Shown one piece after another: positions 33,941 to 45,529 of a DNA stretch of 64,000 nt (positions are counted from its first letter, which is position 1; each line of letters opens with the position of its first letter). This stretch comes from Elmis aenea (Eukaryota > Arthropoda > Insecta > Coleoptera > Elmidae). The position numbers and the translations under genes were made by a program. The stretch lies in assembly GCA_947652605.1 (NCBI GenBank), contig CANTFG010000024.1, forward strand, positions 19,078 through 83,077, written 5' to 3'. The notes beneath the pieces are model-generated. The model saw only the letters and a program-made list of their open reading frames with translations. It was not told the DNA's origin and ran no database searches.

Positions 33941-36744
33941 AGTGAATTGTACTTGCGTTATCCCCGTCGAGCATGCATAGTGAATTGTCTATGATCGATA
34001 AAAGTCAATTGTATTCGCTTCTCCTCTACCGAGCATGCAACGCGAGTCGTCTATTATCTATTAATGAAAATTGTACGGGCTCGGTTTCCTTTGAGCGCTT
34101 CGAGATTTATCGATGTTTTTATTTTGACGCATAGAACTTGGACGCAAAAGAGTTAGGCCGGATACAGATATTTCTATGGTCTCGGAACGGCGCCGTAGGC
34201 GCCCCAGTAGGCCCGTTAGGGCCTGCTGGTTACTATATACTAACAGAGTTTTCCCTTTTTGGCCCCGAGTGAAATTAAAAATCGAAAAACTCGACGCAGC
34301 GACTTCCGGTTTGCTTTAAAAAACGTATGAAAGAACGAACTAGCTCTGTGCCGAGTTTCGTTACGGTAGCTCGGACGACGGAAACGCTATCTGCGAAAAA
34401 CCGAAAAAATTCAGTTTTTTGGCTTAAAGTGGCGCCTTTTTGCTCGTGGCGCCCTAGCGGCGCCAATTTAAGGGTTGATATTTACACAGTAGCTGTTGAT
34501 CTTGTGGGAAAATGTGTCCCCAAAATTTGAGCATGATCTGTACAGCCGTTTTTCTGTTTTTGACGAATTTTCATTTTTAATACTCTGATTTTACCGATTA
34601 CGCGTACGGCATAGAGGCGTGGCCCGCCGTTATCAGCAAACGTTACACTAAAATACCAGTGTGTTGTCTTCGCTTCGTCGGTTGTGTGTTATTTTAGGTT
34701 ATTTTATAAATGGGGAAACAAACATAATCCTCCCTTCTGGAAAAGAGCCCTGTAAACGTTCCAGTAAAAATGCATCTTTCTCGACAAACCACATGTCAAG
34801 TTAAGTATTTACATATTAAGTTTGTTTGCATCTTTTTTCATTAACTCGTTAATCGCAAATCAACAGCATTTATTTAATACTCTGAATTATATTTGCATGT
34901 CGGTATTAAAATAAATAAACAACTTTTTTGTATTTCGTAACAGTCAATAATCTTATCATAATAAAAGTTTTGTTTTAATTAACCTACTACAAAATGAAAC
35001 TGCACGTGTACGACAACTATGTAAATAGAACGTGTTACTCTGAATGTATTTTTAAAATACTATTGTAATCAAATATTGCATGGTTGTCTATAAATTATTG
35101 TTAAACCGGCAATAACTCGACAATTAATAGTTTTAAACATGGAACACCTCAAATGATTTTCAAAGACAATCATCTCGTCACGTCCGCGTCGGGACGGCGG
35201 CTCTCACGAGCAACCAAAGTCAAAGCGCCACGCGTCGTCGGAAAGTACAAGGTACGGGCTTCCGATTTGTAAAAAAAATATTCCCGTGGGACAGAAAATA
35301 GCTGAGCAATTGACGTTTTTATTCGTGCCCGTTTACGAGCGCGCTCGGCCTGTTATCATAAGGTCCATTGGTTTGCGCGCGTGCCACAATTAAAGTGTGC
35401 CAGTATTTTTATTCGACCACTGCGCCCTTCGCCACCAATAACGTCAGATTCTTCGTATTTTTTACTTCAAGTAGGTACCTAATTTCGAGGGCCGCGAGTC
35501 GACTATCTATCGTTAAAACATTTTTTCGGTAGACAGGGCGTTGCCACATTTTGAACCTTATCGACCGCGACATTCCGATCTTTGCAATTATTGCTATTAT
35601 TAGGCTACAGACCCTGCCGTTCTCGGACTTTCGATAAAATAATGTTTGCATTGTGTCTAACAACGTGCATAAATATACAGGGTGTTTGCGCATAAATACC
35701 AAAGATGATGTTTTTTCCGGCCTAACCGGGAATGGTGGAGACATTCAAGATAGGGGAAAATGTGCACACGACGGGTGCGTTTTTTTTATAATTAAAAAGT
35801 TTACGAGATATTCGAAAAGAAAGAAACAAAAAAAAAAGGTTTCAAAAGTAGTTTTTCTTAAATGAGCTCGTGCATCGGTGATTTCAGATAGTTTTTCGTA
35901 TCAAAACGATACCGGTCGTAGTGACGTCAACATATGGGAAAATAGTCCATATACGGGATGCGTCGATATAATTGGTCAATTTTCGCTTAACGGTTTGAGA
36001 TAGAAAGTTGATTCAAACGCTATTTGATACAGTTTTTTCTTCCGAACACGATAAAAATATTTTCAAATATACAGGGTGAGTCATAAGTGCGGGATCGGTC
36101 GATTGTCACTTAACGCTTTGAGATAGAAAGTTGATTCAAACGCTATTTGATACAGTTTTTTCTTCCGAACACGATAAAAATATTTTCAAATATACAGGGT
36201 GAGTCATTAGTGCGGGATCGGTCGATTGTCGCTTAAAGGTTTGAGATAGAAAGTATATCTGAAACGAAGCTACCTACAAACATGGGACTTGCACCAAACG
36301 AAATTAAGTTCAGTACACTTTGATCGAAATTGAAAAAAATTATAATAAAACAGGATTATGAAAACATTAGTTTCGAGCTTGTGATTGATGTGTCTCTGGA
36401 ACGGAGCCACCTACATACATGAGACTTGCACCAAACGTATTTAAGTTCAGTACACTTTGATCGAAATTGAAAAAATTATAATTAAAAAGGATTCTGAAAA
36501 CATTAGCTTCGAGCTTGTGATTGATGTGTCTCTGGAACGGAGCCACCTACATACATGGGACTTGCACCAAACGTAATTAAGTTCAGTACACTTTGATCGA
36601 AATTGAAAAAATTATAATTAAAAAGGATTCTGAAAACATTAGCTTCGAGCTTGTGATTGATGTGTCTCTGGAACGGAGCCACCTACATACATGGGACAAT
36701 GCACCCAAACGGAAGGTATTTCTAAAATTCTCAATAGACATAAT

Positions 36745-37135
36745 TCCCAAAAGTTCCAAAATTCCTAAAAGTTCCAAAAGTTCAAAATTTCCCAAAAGTT
36801 CCAAAATTCCCAAAAGTTCCAAAGGTCCAAGATTTCCCAAAAGTTCTAAAATTCCCAAAACTTCTAAAATTCCCAAAAGTTCCAAAATTTCCCAAAAGTT
36901 CAAAAATTCCCAAAAGTTCCAAAATTCCCAAAAGTTCCAAAATTCCCAAAAGTTCCAAAATTCCCAAAAGTTCCAAAATTCCCAAAAGTTCCAAAATTCC
37001 CAAGAGTACCAAAATTCCCAAAAGTTCCAAAATTCCCAAAATTCCCAAAAGTTCCAAAATTCCCAAAAGTTCCAAAAATCCCAAAAAATCCAAAATTCCC
37101 AAATTTTCCAAAAGTTCCAAAAGTTCACAAAAAAA
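36745..37135. repeat. 15-bp microsatellite (copy 3)
   Basis: Same TTCCCAAAAGTTCCAAAA runs as in copy 2, with a slightly different unit number. Confidence 0.95.
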
Positions 37136-38175
37136 TTTCAAATATACAGGGTTAGTCATTAGTGCGGGATCGGTCGATTGTCGCTTAACGGTTTGAGATA
37201 GAAAGTTGATTCAAACGCTATGATACAGTTTTTTCTTCCGAACACGATAAAAATATTTTCAAATATACAGAGTGAGTCATTAGTGCGGGATCAGTCGATT
37301 GTCGCTTAACGGTTTGAGATAGAAAGTTGATTCAAACGCTATTTGATACAGTTTTTTCTTCCAAACACGATAAAAATATTTTCAAATATACAGTGTGAGT
37401 CATTAGTGCGGGATCGGTCGATTGTGGTTTAACGGTTTGAGATAGAAAGTTGATTTAAACGGTATTTCATACAGTTTTTTCTTCCGAACACAATGAAAAT
37501 ATTTTTAAATATACAGGGTGAGTCACCCCTCTGGAACCAACAGCAACTTTTATATTTCAAATACAACACCCCATTTTTTATTTAATAATCTTGACCGCCT
37601 ACATTTTAGCTTTACATCGATATAAAATACTACAGGTTTTTATGCGGCCTGGTCACTAAAAAATAATAATTTTCTAAATTTTTCAAGGTTTTAAGTCTTT
37701 ATTTAAAATATTCATTTTTCAAAGCACAGAGTTGTAATTTAAATTGAGAAATAAATAAACTCAGAAGGAACATGGTTTTTATGCCTGACCATAAAAAAAC
37801 AGCTTGTATTGACTATAGCAGTGTTTCTTAAACTGTGGTTTCGCGAGAATTTTATTTTGGGTCGCAAAACATATTGAAACTATTAATAAGGTTTTTGTTT
37901 ATTTAACCAATCCGAAATTAATATTTTATTTATTTTAAAGGTAATGTTTTTGTAATGAGATTTTAAGTTTTAGTTGATAAATAAATTTAATAGCCAATTC
38001 AATATTTGTTTCTTTCTAATTATAAAAATAACGGTTGTAAAGAGGGAACCGAACCGCTAAAAAACGGTTCAGTTCCGGTTACCGGCTCGATAAATTTTAA
38101 TTGTTCGGTTTATATTTTATAATGATATCGGCACCCGGTTCGGTGCCAACAGTTCATTTCCAGTTCCGGTTCCGG

Positions 38176-38680
38176 AGAAGTTTGCAGCCCGGGAGTCATT
38201 TGCGATCCAGGAGTCGTTTGCGTCCGGGAGTAGTTTGCGACTGGGAAGTAGTTTGCGGCCCGGGAGTCGTTTGCGGCCCGGGAGTTGTTTGCAGCCCGGG
38301 AATCGTTGGCGGCCCGGGAATCGTTTACGGCTCGGGAATCGTTTGCAGCCCGGGAGTCGTTTGTGGCCCGGGAGTCGTTTGCGGCCCGGGAGTAGTTTGC
38401 GGCCCGGGTGTAGTTTGCGGCCCGGTAGTCGCTTGCGGCATGGAAGACGTTTGCAGCCCGGGAGTTGTTTGCGGCCCGGGAGTCGTTGGCGACCCGGGAG
38501 TCGTTTACGGCCCGGGAGTCGTTTGCAGCCCGGGAATCGTTTGCGGCCCGGAAGTCGTTTACGGCCCAGGAGTAGTTTGCGGCCCGGGAGTCGTTTGTGG
38601 CTCGGGAGTAGTTTGCGATCCGGAAGTAGTTTGCGGCCCGGGAGTCGTTTGCGGCCCGAAAGTCGTTTTCGGCTCGAGAT
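38176..38680. repeat. 18-bp minisatellite, array 1 of copy 3
   Basis: About 28 units. Relative to copy 2 it retains an extra unit pair before the closing CGAGATAACTTAACGCGC. Confidence 0.95.
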
Positions 38681-39114
38681 AACTTAACGCGCTTAGCCCC
38701 CGCCGAGCGCGAAGCGCGAGGCGTCTGTTGTTGATTAAAGATAATTGTACGCGTTTGCTTTCTCCAACCACTCAGCGCGAGTCGTCTATGATCGATAAAA
38801 AAAACTTAACGCGTTTAGCTCCCATCGAGCGATAAAAGAGAATTGTACCAGTTTGTCTTCTCCGATCGCGCATCGTGAGTCGTATCTGATTGATAAAAGA
38901 GAACTTAACGCACTTAGCCCCCGCCGAGCGCGCAGCGCGAGGCGTCTGTGGGCGATTAAAGATAATTGGACCCGTTTGCCCACTCAGAGCGCGCAGCGCG
39001 ATTCGTCCATGATCGATAAAACAAAACTTAACGCGCTTAGCTCCCATCGAGCACGCAGCGAGAGTCGTCTGCGGGCAATACAAGGGAATTGTATCCGTTT
39101 GCCTTCTCCGAGTC

Positions 39115-40262
39115 GTTTGCGTCCTGGGAGTCGTTTGTAGACCGAGAGTAGTTTGCAGCCCGGGAGTCATTTGCGATCCGGGAGTAGTTTGCAAACCGGC
39201 AGTAGTTTGCGGCCCGGCAGTAGTTTGCATCCCGGGAGTCGTTTTTGCGGCCCAGGAGTCGTTTTTGGCTCGGGAGTAGTTTGCGGCCCAAGAGTCATTT
39301 GCGGCCTTAAAGTCGTTTGCGGCCCAAGAGTAGTTTGCGGCCCGGGAGTATTTTGCAGCCCGGGAGTCATTTGCGATCCGGGAGTCGTTTGCGGCCCGGG
39401 AGTAGTTTGCAACCCGGGAGTCGTTTGCGGCACGGAAGTAGTTTGCAGCCCGGGAGTCGTTTGCGACCCGGGAGTCGTTTGCGACCCGAGAGTCGCTTGC
39501 GGCCCGGGAGTAGTTTCCAGCCCAGGAGTCGTTTGCAGCCCGAAAGTGGTTTGCGGCTCGGGAGTTGTTTGCAGCCCGGGAGTCATTTGCGATCTGGGAG
39601 TCGTTTGCGGCCCGGGAGTTGTTTGCGGCCTGGGAGTTGTTTGCGGCCCGGGAGTCGTTTGCGGCCCGGGAGTCGTTTGCAGCCCGGGAGTCTTGCAGCT
39701 TGGGAGTCCTTTGCGGCCCGGGTGTCGTTTGCGACCCGGGAGTCGTTTGCGGCCCGGGAGTTGTTTGCGGCCCGGGAGTTGTTTGCGGCTCGGGAGTCGT
39801 TTGCGGCGCGGAAGTCGTTTGCGGCCAGAGAGTCGTTTGTGGTCCGGGAGTAGTTTGCGGCCCGGGAGTAGTTTGCAGCCCGGGAGTTGTTTGCGGCTCG
39901 GGAGTCGTTTGCGACACGGGAGTCGTTTACGGCTCAGGAGTCGTTTTCGGCCAGGAAGTCGTTTGTGGCTCGGGAGTCGTATGCGGCCTGGGAGTAATTT
40001 GCGGCCCAGGAGGAGTTTGCACCCGGAAAATGTTTGCGGCCCGGGAGTCGTTTGCAGCCCGGTAGTCGTTTGCGGCCCGATATTCTTTTACGGCCCAGGA
40101 GTCATTTGCAGCCCGAGAGTCGTTTGCGGCTGGGGAGTAGTTTGCAGCCCGGGAGTCGTTTGCGGACCAGGAGTTGTTTGCGGCCCAGGAGTCGTTTGCG
40201 TCCTGGGAGTCGTTTGTGGCCCGGGAGTAGTTTGCAGCTCAGGAGTCGTTTGCGGCCCACGA
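39115..40262. repeat. 18-bp minisatellite, array 2 of copy 3
   Basis: About 63 units, with small gains and losses of units against copy 2 (for example near 39230 and 39460-39520) and the same register break near 39690. Confidence 0.95.
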
Positions 40263-40659
40263 GTGAATTGTACTTGCGTTATCCCCGTCGAGCATGCATA
40301 GTGAATTGTCTATGATCGATAAAAGTCAATTGTATTCGCTTCTCCTCTACCGAGCATGCAACGCGAGTCGTCTATTATCTATTAATGAAAATTGTACGGG
40401 CTCGGTTTCCTTTGAGCGCTGCGAGATTTATCGATGTTTTTATTTTGACGCATAGAACTTGGACGCAAAAGAGTTAGGCCGGATACAGATATTTCTATGG
40501 TCTCGGAACGGCGCTGTTGGCGCCCCAGTAGGCCCGTTAGGGCCTGCTGGTTGTTTAATAGATGAAAATTCCGAGGTATTTTGATGGTCCAATTACAGTT
40601 TCGGTTAACATTTTATTAATTTGTGTATTTATTACTGGAGCAAATAAGCTAGTTACTGG

Positions 40660-41185
40660 TTCTTTGGAATGGGCATCGGAAGACAAATATTCGATTTCGA
40701 CACCATTATTTTGTTACATGTGGGGCAATAGTTGCAAAGCGATTGATTGTGAAATGTAGGACTTGAATAGGAGTTAGATTTGCTAAAACTATTTGATACT
40801 TTTATTAAAACAAGACGTTGTTTCATGAACTGTCTTTTTACAATTTTGACTTAATTTTGCGTCATTATAATGGTGTGCTTTTGGCTTGAACGATCATTTG
40901 CCAATTCGTTTTCCTTTTGGATCGCGTGATCGAATGCTGAATTGGGAGTTGCAAAGTCGCGAGCTTGAACTTTGAGTTTTGGATGTTGTCTAATAACCAA
41001 AGTAAAGGGGGTTAGAGCTCTGCTGCTGTATAATTCTGAAATGGCTTCTGTTTCTGCATCGTCTTTAGTTTTACAAAATCCTTGAAGTAATATTTTCACT
41101 ATTGCTCTGTCTGGGGTTAATGAATTGATTTTCTAAAGCATTAACAGAGACAGGAAAGATTTGATCTATTATTTCAGTAAGTTTC
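40660..41185 (-). pseudogene. Retrotransposon gag remnant (minus strand, frameshifted)
   Basis: Reading the minus strand downward, one frame gives KKLTEIIDQIFPVSVNALEN, and after a frameshift at about 41120 another gives DRAIVKILLQGFCKTKDDAE and ALTPFTLVIRQHPKLKVQAR followed by DFATPNSAFDHAIQKENEL. This resembles the capsid end of insect LTR-retrotransposon Gag (FI.GL..P....V.AR....L..A...A...E). Beyond another frameshift, LCNYCPTCNK...IC could be a broken zinc knuckle. The similarity is by pattern only. The remnant stops close to 40551, where the tandem array begins. Confidence 0.45.
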
Positions 41186-42799
41186 TTACACGAATTATTT
41201 TTGTGTACTGGGTGGCACCAAGTGTGGTTCCGCACAGTTTGTTTGACGTGCGCTCCAACAGCACTTTAATATCTACGGAATCAAAATGTCGAAAAACAAT
41301 TATTAAGAATAACGATAACGATAAGACTATAGGAGACGAAAAAGGGTCGAACGTTTCGATGCTTCGTTCGTCTTAAAATATTAGGGGCTCGACGCTACCT
41401 ACACACATAACTTTACAGTAAAAATTTGAGAACTGAGTTACGACTTTTGGGATTTAGAACTTATAGAATTCATAAACCGAATTGTAATCTTGTAAACAAA
41501 ATAAGAAGAATTTAACATTTAATTATATTATGACCATTGTAGGTAGCACGGTACTGAAACTAATTTTGATACTAAGTGAACAAGCTTAGGATATTTTCAC
41601 AAGAACGTACGATACAGCGGCGGTTCTTAACAACGCAAATGGTTCAATAGGTTCACCAATGATAATTCACCTTGGGTTGCATAGAAAGATGCGTTTACGT
41701 TTGTTTTCTTTCCGACGTCATAATTTTACATCAATTATATTAAAATCCAGGTAAAATAGTTGGCATTAAAAAAGAAGTTTTTGCATAAATCGATGACGCG
41801 CTATGTTAATGACAATTTAGCTCTAACTTAAAGATGTGGATTAATTGATAAGGCATCGTTATAAAAATCAGCCATTTAGATCAAAGGGGCCGCGTCGATA
41901 CTTTTTTAAATTTTGAAACATCGATTAAGGAATATTCTCTTTGCTGTCTATGGGTCACTAGATGTGGCTAGATGTGAGAAAATCTTAAAAAACAGTTATT
42001 GGTTCCCTAAATTGAAAGTTTATTAAAAAGTATGTAACGTCATGTTTTATGTGGGATTACAGAAAGAGAAAATTGCGGTAAGTTAGAAGGTATGTTGCAT
42101 ACTGTAGCAAAACCAAATCAAAGTACGTTTGACTACTGTTTTGAGAATTCGGCGTCGTTAGAACGAGATAACGGTAATATGGAAACAAACAATGAAAGAA
42201 AGGCAACTAAAACACGATCGGCATTATAAAAAGAAAAAAAAGCGCATTGTAGCTATCGACGTGTTTCAGGATAATGTGACTTATTATGTTTGATTTTAGC
42301 TGCCCTAATAGTTGTAGTTTAGTGATCAATGTCAAGAGAGAAAAAAAAGGGAATCGACAATACAAATGGAAACGAGTGGTATATGGGTTGCATTTAAACG
42401 ATTAACAATGACCCTTTCGATAACGTATACGATGGTGGGTTGGTTATTTGATTTGGAGATTTGCAGACATATTAACCCATCAGGTTATCGTTATGTTTGA
42501 GCGATTAAGATGGTAAGTCGATTAAGCATGCACAATCATAGTGGTTACTTGCCTGTTCTAGTATGTGATTGCATTGCAGAAATGTTGCTTGATTATAGTC
42601 TGTTGTGGTTTGCTAAGAACATTGTTGCTTATCTATATTGCGAAGCTTAAAATACTTTTGTGGTTTGCTAAGCAAAGGCTTGGTTGCCTGGTGGAGAATG
42701 TGAATGGTTAAGAAAGAAATTGCTTTTGCTTGTTGTGTTAAAAAAAAAGTGTACATTGCTGGCCAGCGTTAAAAGACATACTTCGAAATTTGAGCTATG
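41186..42799. other. Unassigned DNA between gag remnant and tandem repeat
   Basis: No intact gene. It could be the leader or 5' part of the same decayed retroelement. Confidence 0.35.
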
Positions 42800-43310
42800 C
42801 GGAGCAAAGTGTTGCTCGCCTGTTGTGACCTGCGATGTTGAGATATGAGGAGCAAGACGTTGCTCGCCTGTTGAGATATGCGGAACAAGACGTTGCTCGC
42901 CTGTTGTGACCTGCGATGTTGAGATATGAGGAGCAAGGTGTTGCTCGCCTGTTGTGACCTGCGATGTTGAGATATGAGGTGCAAGGTGTTGCTCGCCTGT
43001 TGTGACCTGCTATGTTGAGATTTGCGGAGCAGAGTGCTGCCCGCACGCTGTGTTGAGATTTGCGGAGCAGAGTGCTGCCCGCACGCTATGTTGGGATTTG
43101 CGGAGCAGAGTGCTGCCCGCACGCTGTTGAGATTTGCGGAGCAGAGTGCTGCCCGCACGCTATGTTGAGATTTGCGGAGCAGAGTGCTGCCCGCACGCTG
43201 TGTTGAGATTTGCGGAGCAGAGTGCTGCCCGCACGCTGTGTTGAGATTTGCAGAGCAGAGTGCTGCCCGCACGCTGAGTTGATATTTGCGGAACAGGGTC
43301 CCGCACGCTG
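42800..43310. repeat. Two adjoining tandem repeats, about 48-bp and 38-bp units
   Basis: About 42800-43020 has units with GATGTTGAGATATGAGGAGC and GTTGCTCGCCTGTTGTGACC. About 43020-43310 has seven to eight 38-bp units with GAGATTTGCGGAGCAGAGTG and CTGCCCGCACGCTGTGTT. The two families share the GAGAT.TG.GGAGCA..GTG.TGC core, so one evolved from the other. The minus strand stays open through the block; that follows from repeat composition and is not evidence of a gene. Confidence 0.9.
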
Positions 43311-43889
43311 TAACAAATTGTTCCGGCTTTGTAAGCAGTTCGCTGCTTGTGAAGCCGTCGAACAATTAAATTTTTTTCAGATCAACTCCTCCTTGGTCAG
43401 TAGTTACAGAGAACTTATTGTCTGCATCCTTATTAAACGTTATTCCGGCTTTTCTAGCAGCTCGTCGCTGGCGAAGTCGTCGAGTAACTTCCACGGATCC
43501 TGTTTGTCTCGCATACTAATTGCATAATGTGATTTCCAGATTGTTCTCAACTTTGCTCCCTCCGGTCAGGATGGTCGAGTATTAGCGTGTTGACGAGTCG
43601 CTCATGGTCACGCATTGACGAGCCGCCCAGTTTCAAGACGCATTCTTGCATACGAGGCCCATAGCCAGATGTTATAGATTATAAAGATTAGATTAGGTCA
43701 TAAGGGTGAAATGTTTATGTTAACACGATGAGTATCGATACCTGCGGAGGCAGGGTTGTTATGCGGCCCACACACCTACAGGCAAGTGCGCGAGTAGGTG
43801 CGTTCAGGTAATTCTGCGAGCAAGTACGACGGCGCGTTTTGACCACACACCTTTAGGACTTACCTTAACGTTTTCATTCAGTTTTAACG

Positions 43890-45178
43890 ATGAATTCGGA
43901 AGAGCTGTGTCTTCTTGCAGTTGTTGCTGTTTGCATTGAAAAGCAGAATAAAAAAAAGAAAAAAAGAACGAAATGGGTAAAATCGTGGTTAGCCAGACGT
44001 GCTAATCACTCGCATACAACCTTATTAAATGAGCTGCGATTGTTAGAACCAGACGATTTTAGAAATTATCTGAGAATGAATGAAGATACGTATGCTGAAT
44101 TGTTAAATTTAATTACACCAATTGTTCAACGACAGTATACAATATTAAGGAAACCTATAACCCCGCATGAAAGACTTTCGTGCACTCTACGATTTTTGGC
44201 TACAGGGCGAAGTTTTGAAGATTTGAAATACTCTGTTGCTATCTCGCCACAAGCCCTTGGGCAAATTATACCTGAAACATGCGAAGCTATATGTAAAGTA
44301 TTACAAGAGTATGTGAAGGTAAGTAACTAAATTAAGATTTGTATTATTTTTATGTAAAGATAGAAATTAAAAAAACTGTTTTGCAGTTTCCAACATCAAA
44401 GATTGAATGGAATGTAATAGCAGATGGTTTCAAGAAGAGATGGAATTTTCCCAACTGTTTGGGAGCAATAGATGGAAAGCACATTCGCATTAAACGACCT
44501 CCTGATAGTGGTTCCTATTTTTACAACTATAAGGGATTCCATAGCCTAGTTTTAATGGCGTTTGTTAATTGTAATTACGAATTCACTATGGCTACCATTG
44601 GAACAAATGGTCGCATATCGGATGGTGGAGTTATTGAAAATACGCAATTTTATAAAAAACTAATTCATAATGAACTAGACTTACCGCTACCTTGTAAAGT
44701 TGATGGAACTGAGTATGAGTTACCATTTGTGTTTATTGGAGATGAAGCATTTTCTTTGCGTACGAATTTGATAAAGCCATTTCCTCAAAGAGAGTTGACT
44801 TACGAAAAGAAAATTTTCAATTATCGACTCTCGAGAGCAAGAAACGTTATAGAAAATACGTTTGGAATATTGGCAGCCAGATTCCGAATTTTTCACACGG
44901 AAATAAATATGAATTTATATAAAACCGAACGAGCGGTGTTAGCTTGTTGTGCTCTTCACAACTATTTACGTCGGAAATGTAGAAAAACATACATCGGGTT
45001 TGAGATAGCCGGAAATGAAGACCGCGTTGAAAACTGTGAAGAAAGAAATGTTCTAGGTGACTTGCAACGAGGATATAATCGCCATGCTGGGAATGATGCA
45101 AAACAAGTGCGTGAAATGTATATGAAGTATTTTAATGAAGTAGGAAAAGTGGAATGGCAACACGAACGCATACAATAA
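43890..45178 (+). CDS. Harbinger DDE transposase (HARBI1-like nuclease), two exons, 406 aa
   Basis: Exon 1 is 43890-44318, ending at the donor GTAAGT; exon 2 is 44387-45178, after the acceptor TTTTGCAG. The 68-bp intron is phase 0, and splicing joins EYVK to FPTSKIEW. The N-terminal part has a basic stretch (KQNKKKKKRTKW) and helical sequence; the nuclease part carries the expected DDE residues: D in LGAIDGKHIR, D in FVFIGDEAF and E in SRARNVIENTFGIL. The closing ERAVLACCALHNYLRR is typical of the DDE_Tnp_4 group. Length fits the family. It would cut and paste the element at TTA/TAA sites together with the MADF/Myb-like partner encoded convergently 350 bp downstream. Start chosen at the first ATG, 128 bp inside the terminal repeat. 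Confidence 0.93.
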
Positions 45179-45529
45179 TTAACTATATACACATAATAAT
45201 TATGTAATAATTTTATTTAATGTCATACAAAAATAAATGAATTAACAAGAAAGTTGTATTTCTTTCAATAAAATAAAATAATTTATTTCTTGCAACAAAC
45301 GACACTGTAATATTGCTATAAAATATAAAGTAGTTTTTCATAGAATGAAAACAGTACTCGCTAGTAATAATGTTGCTAAAAATCAATTTCTCATAACTAA
45401 TTAAATTCTTGATACATTTAAAATGCGTACCATAACAAAACATAACTTAAATTCTATATCACATTTTAAATATTGGTAATTGGTAACGTAAGATATATCA
45501 ATACTAATAAAAAGTTAATCTTTGTTAAA

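Larger units (their letters stand above)
27953..34230. repeat. Tandem array copy 2 (6278 bp)
   Basis: Head-to-tail with copy 1 and copy 3. It starts immediately after the CTGGT of copy 1 and ends with the same closing block (CAGTAGGCCCGTTAGGGCC then TGCTGGT) at 34230. Compared with copy 3 it is nearly identical over kilobases, with a few differences per hundred bases at most and some unit-number differences in the minisatellites. It holds the shared start block, a 130-bp tandem array, a 15-bp microsatellite, the hAT-terminus-like CAGTGTTTCTTAAACTGTGG, and two minisatellite arrays. No real gene seen. Confidence 0.9.
34231..40551. repeat. Tandem array copy 3 (6321 bp)
   Basis: Starts right after the CTGGT of copy 2 and ends with the same closing block at 40551; beyond that the sequence (TGTTTAATAGATGAAAATTC) is unrelated to the start of another copy, so the array ends here. 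Nearly identical to copy 2 throughout. Its internal 130-bp tandem block is at about 35970-37530 and its microsatellite at about 36745-37135. Confidence 0.9.

Noticed and set aside
30407..37162. N-F-W-E-F-W, L-L-G-I-L-E and S-Q-K-F-Q-N repeat proteins
   Set aside because: Translation of the 15-bp CCAAAATTCCCAAAAGTT microsatellite; period divisible by three.
31805..40315. Long repeat-only open frames in copies 2 and 3
   Set aside because: Same cause as in copy 1. Sharing between copies reflects duplication, not selection.
40562..40759. 65-codon plus-strand frame right after the tandem array
   Set aside because: Antisense to the gag-like remnant, whose minus-strand reading is the more coherent one.
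43020..43310. Regular 38-bp repeat resembling a CRISPR array
   Set aside because: Units are contiguous with no unique spacers, and the window is plainly eukaryotic.
42769..43365. 198-codon minus-strand frame with A-A-L-C-S-A-N-L-N repeats
   Set aside because: Explained by the 38- and 48-bp tandem repeats.
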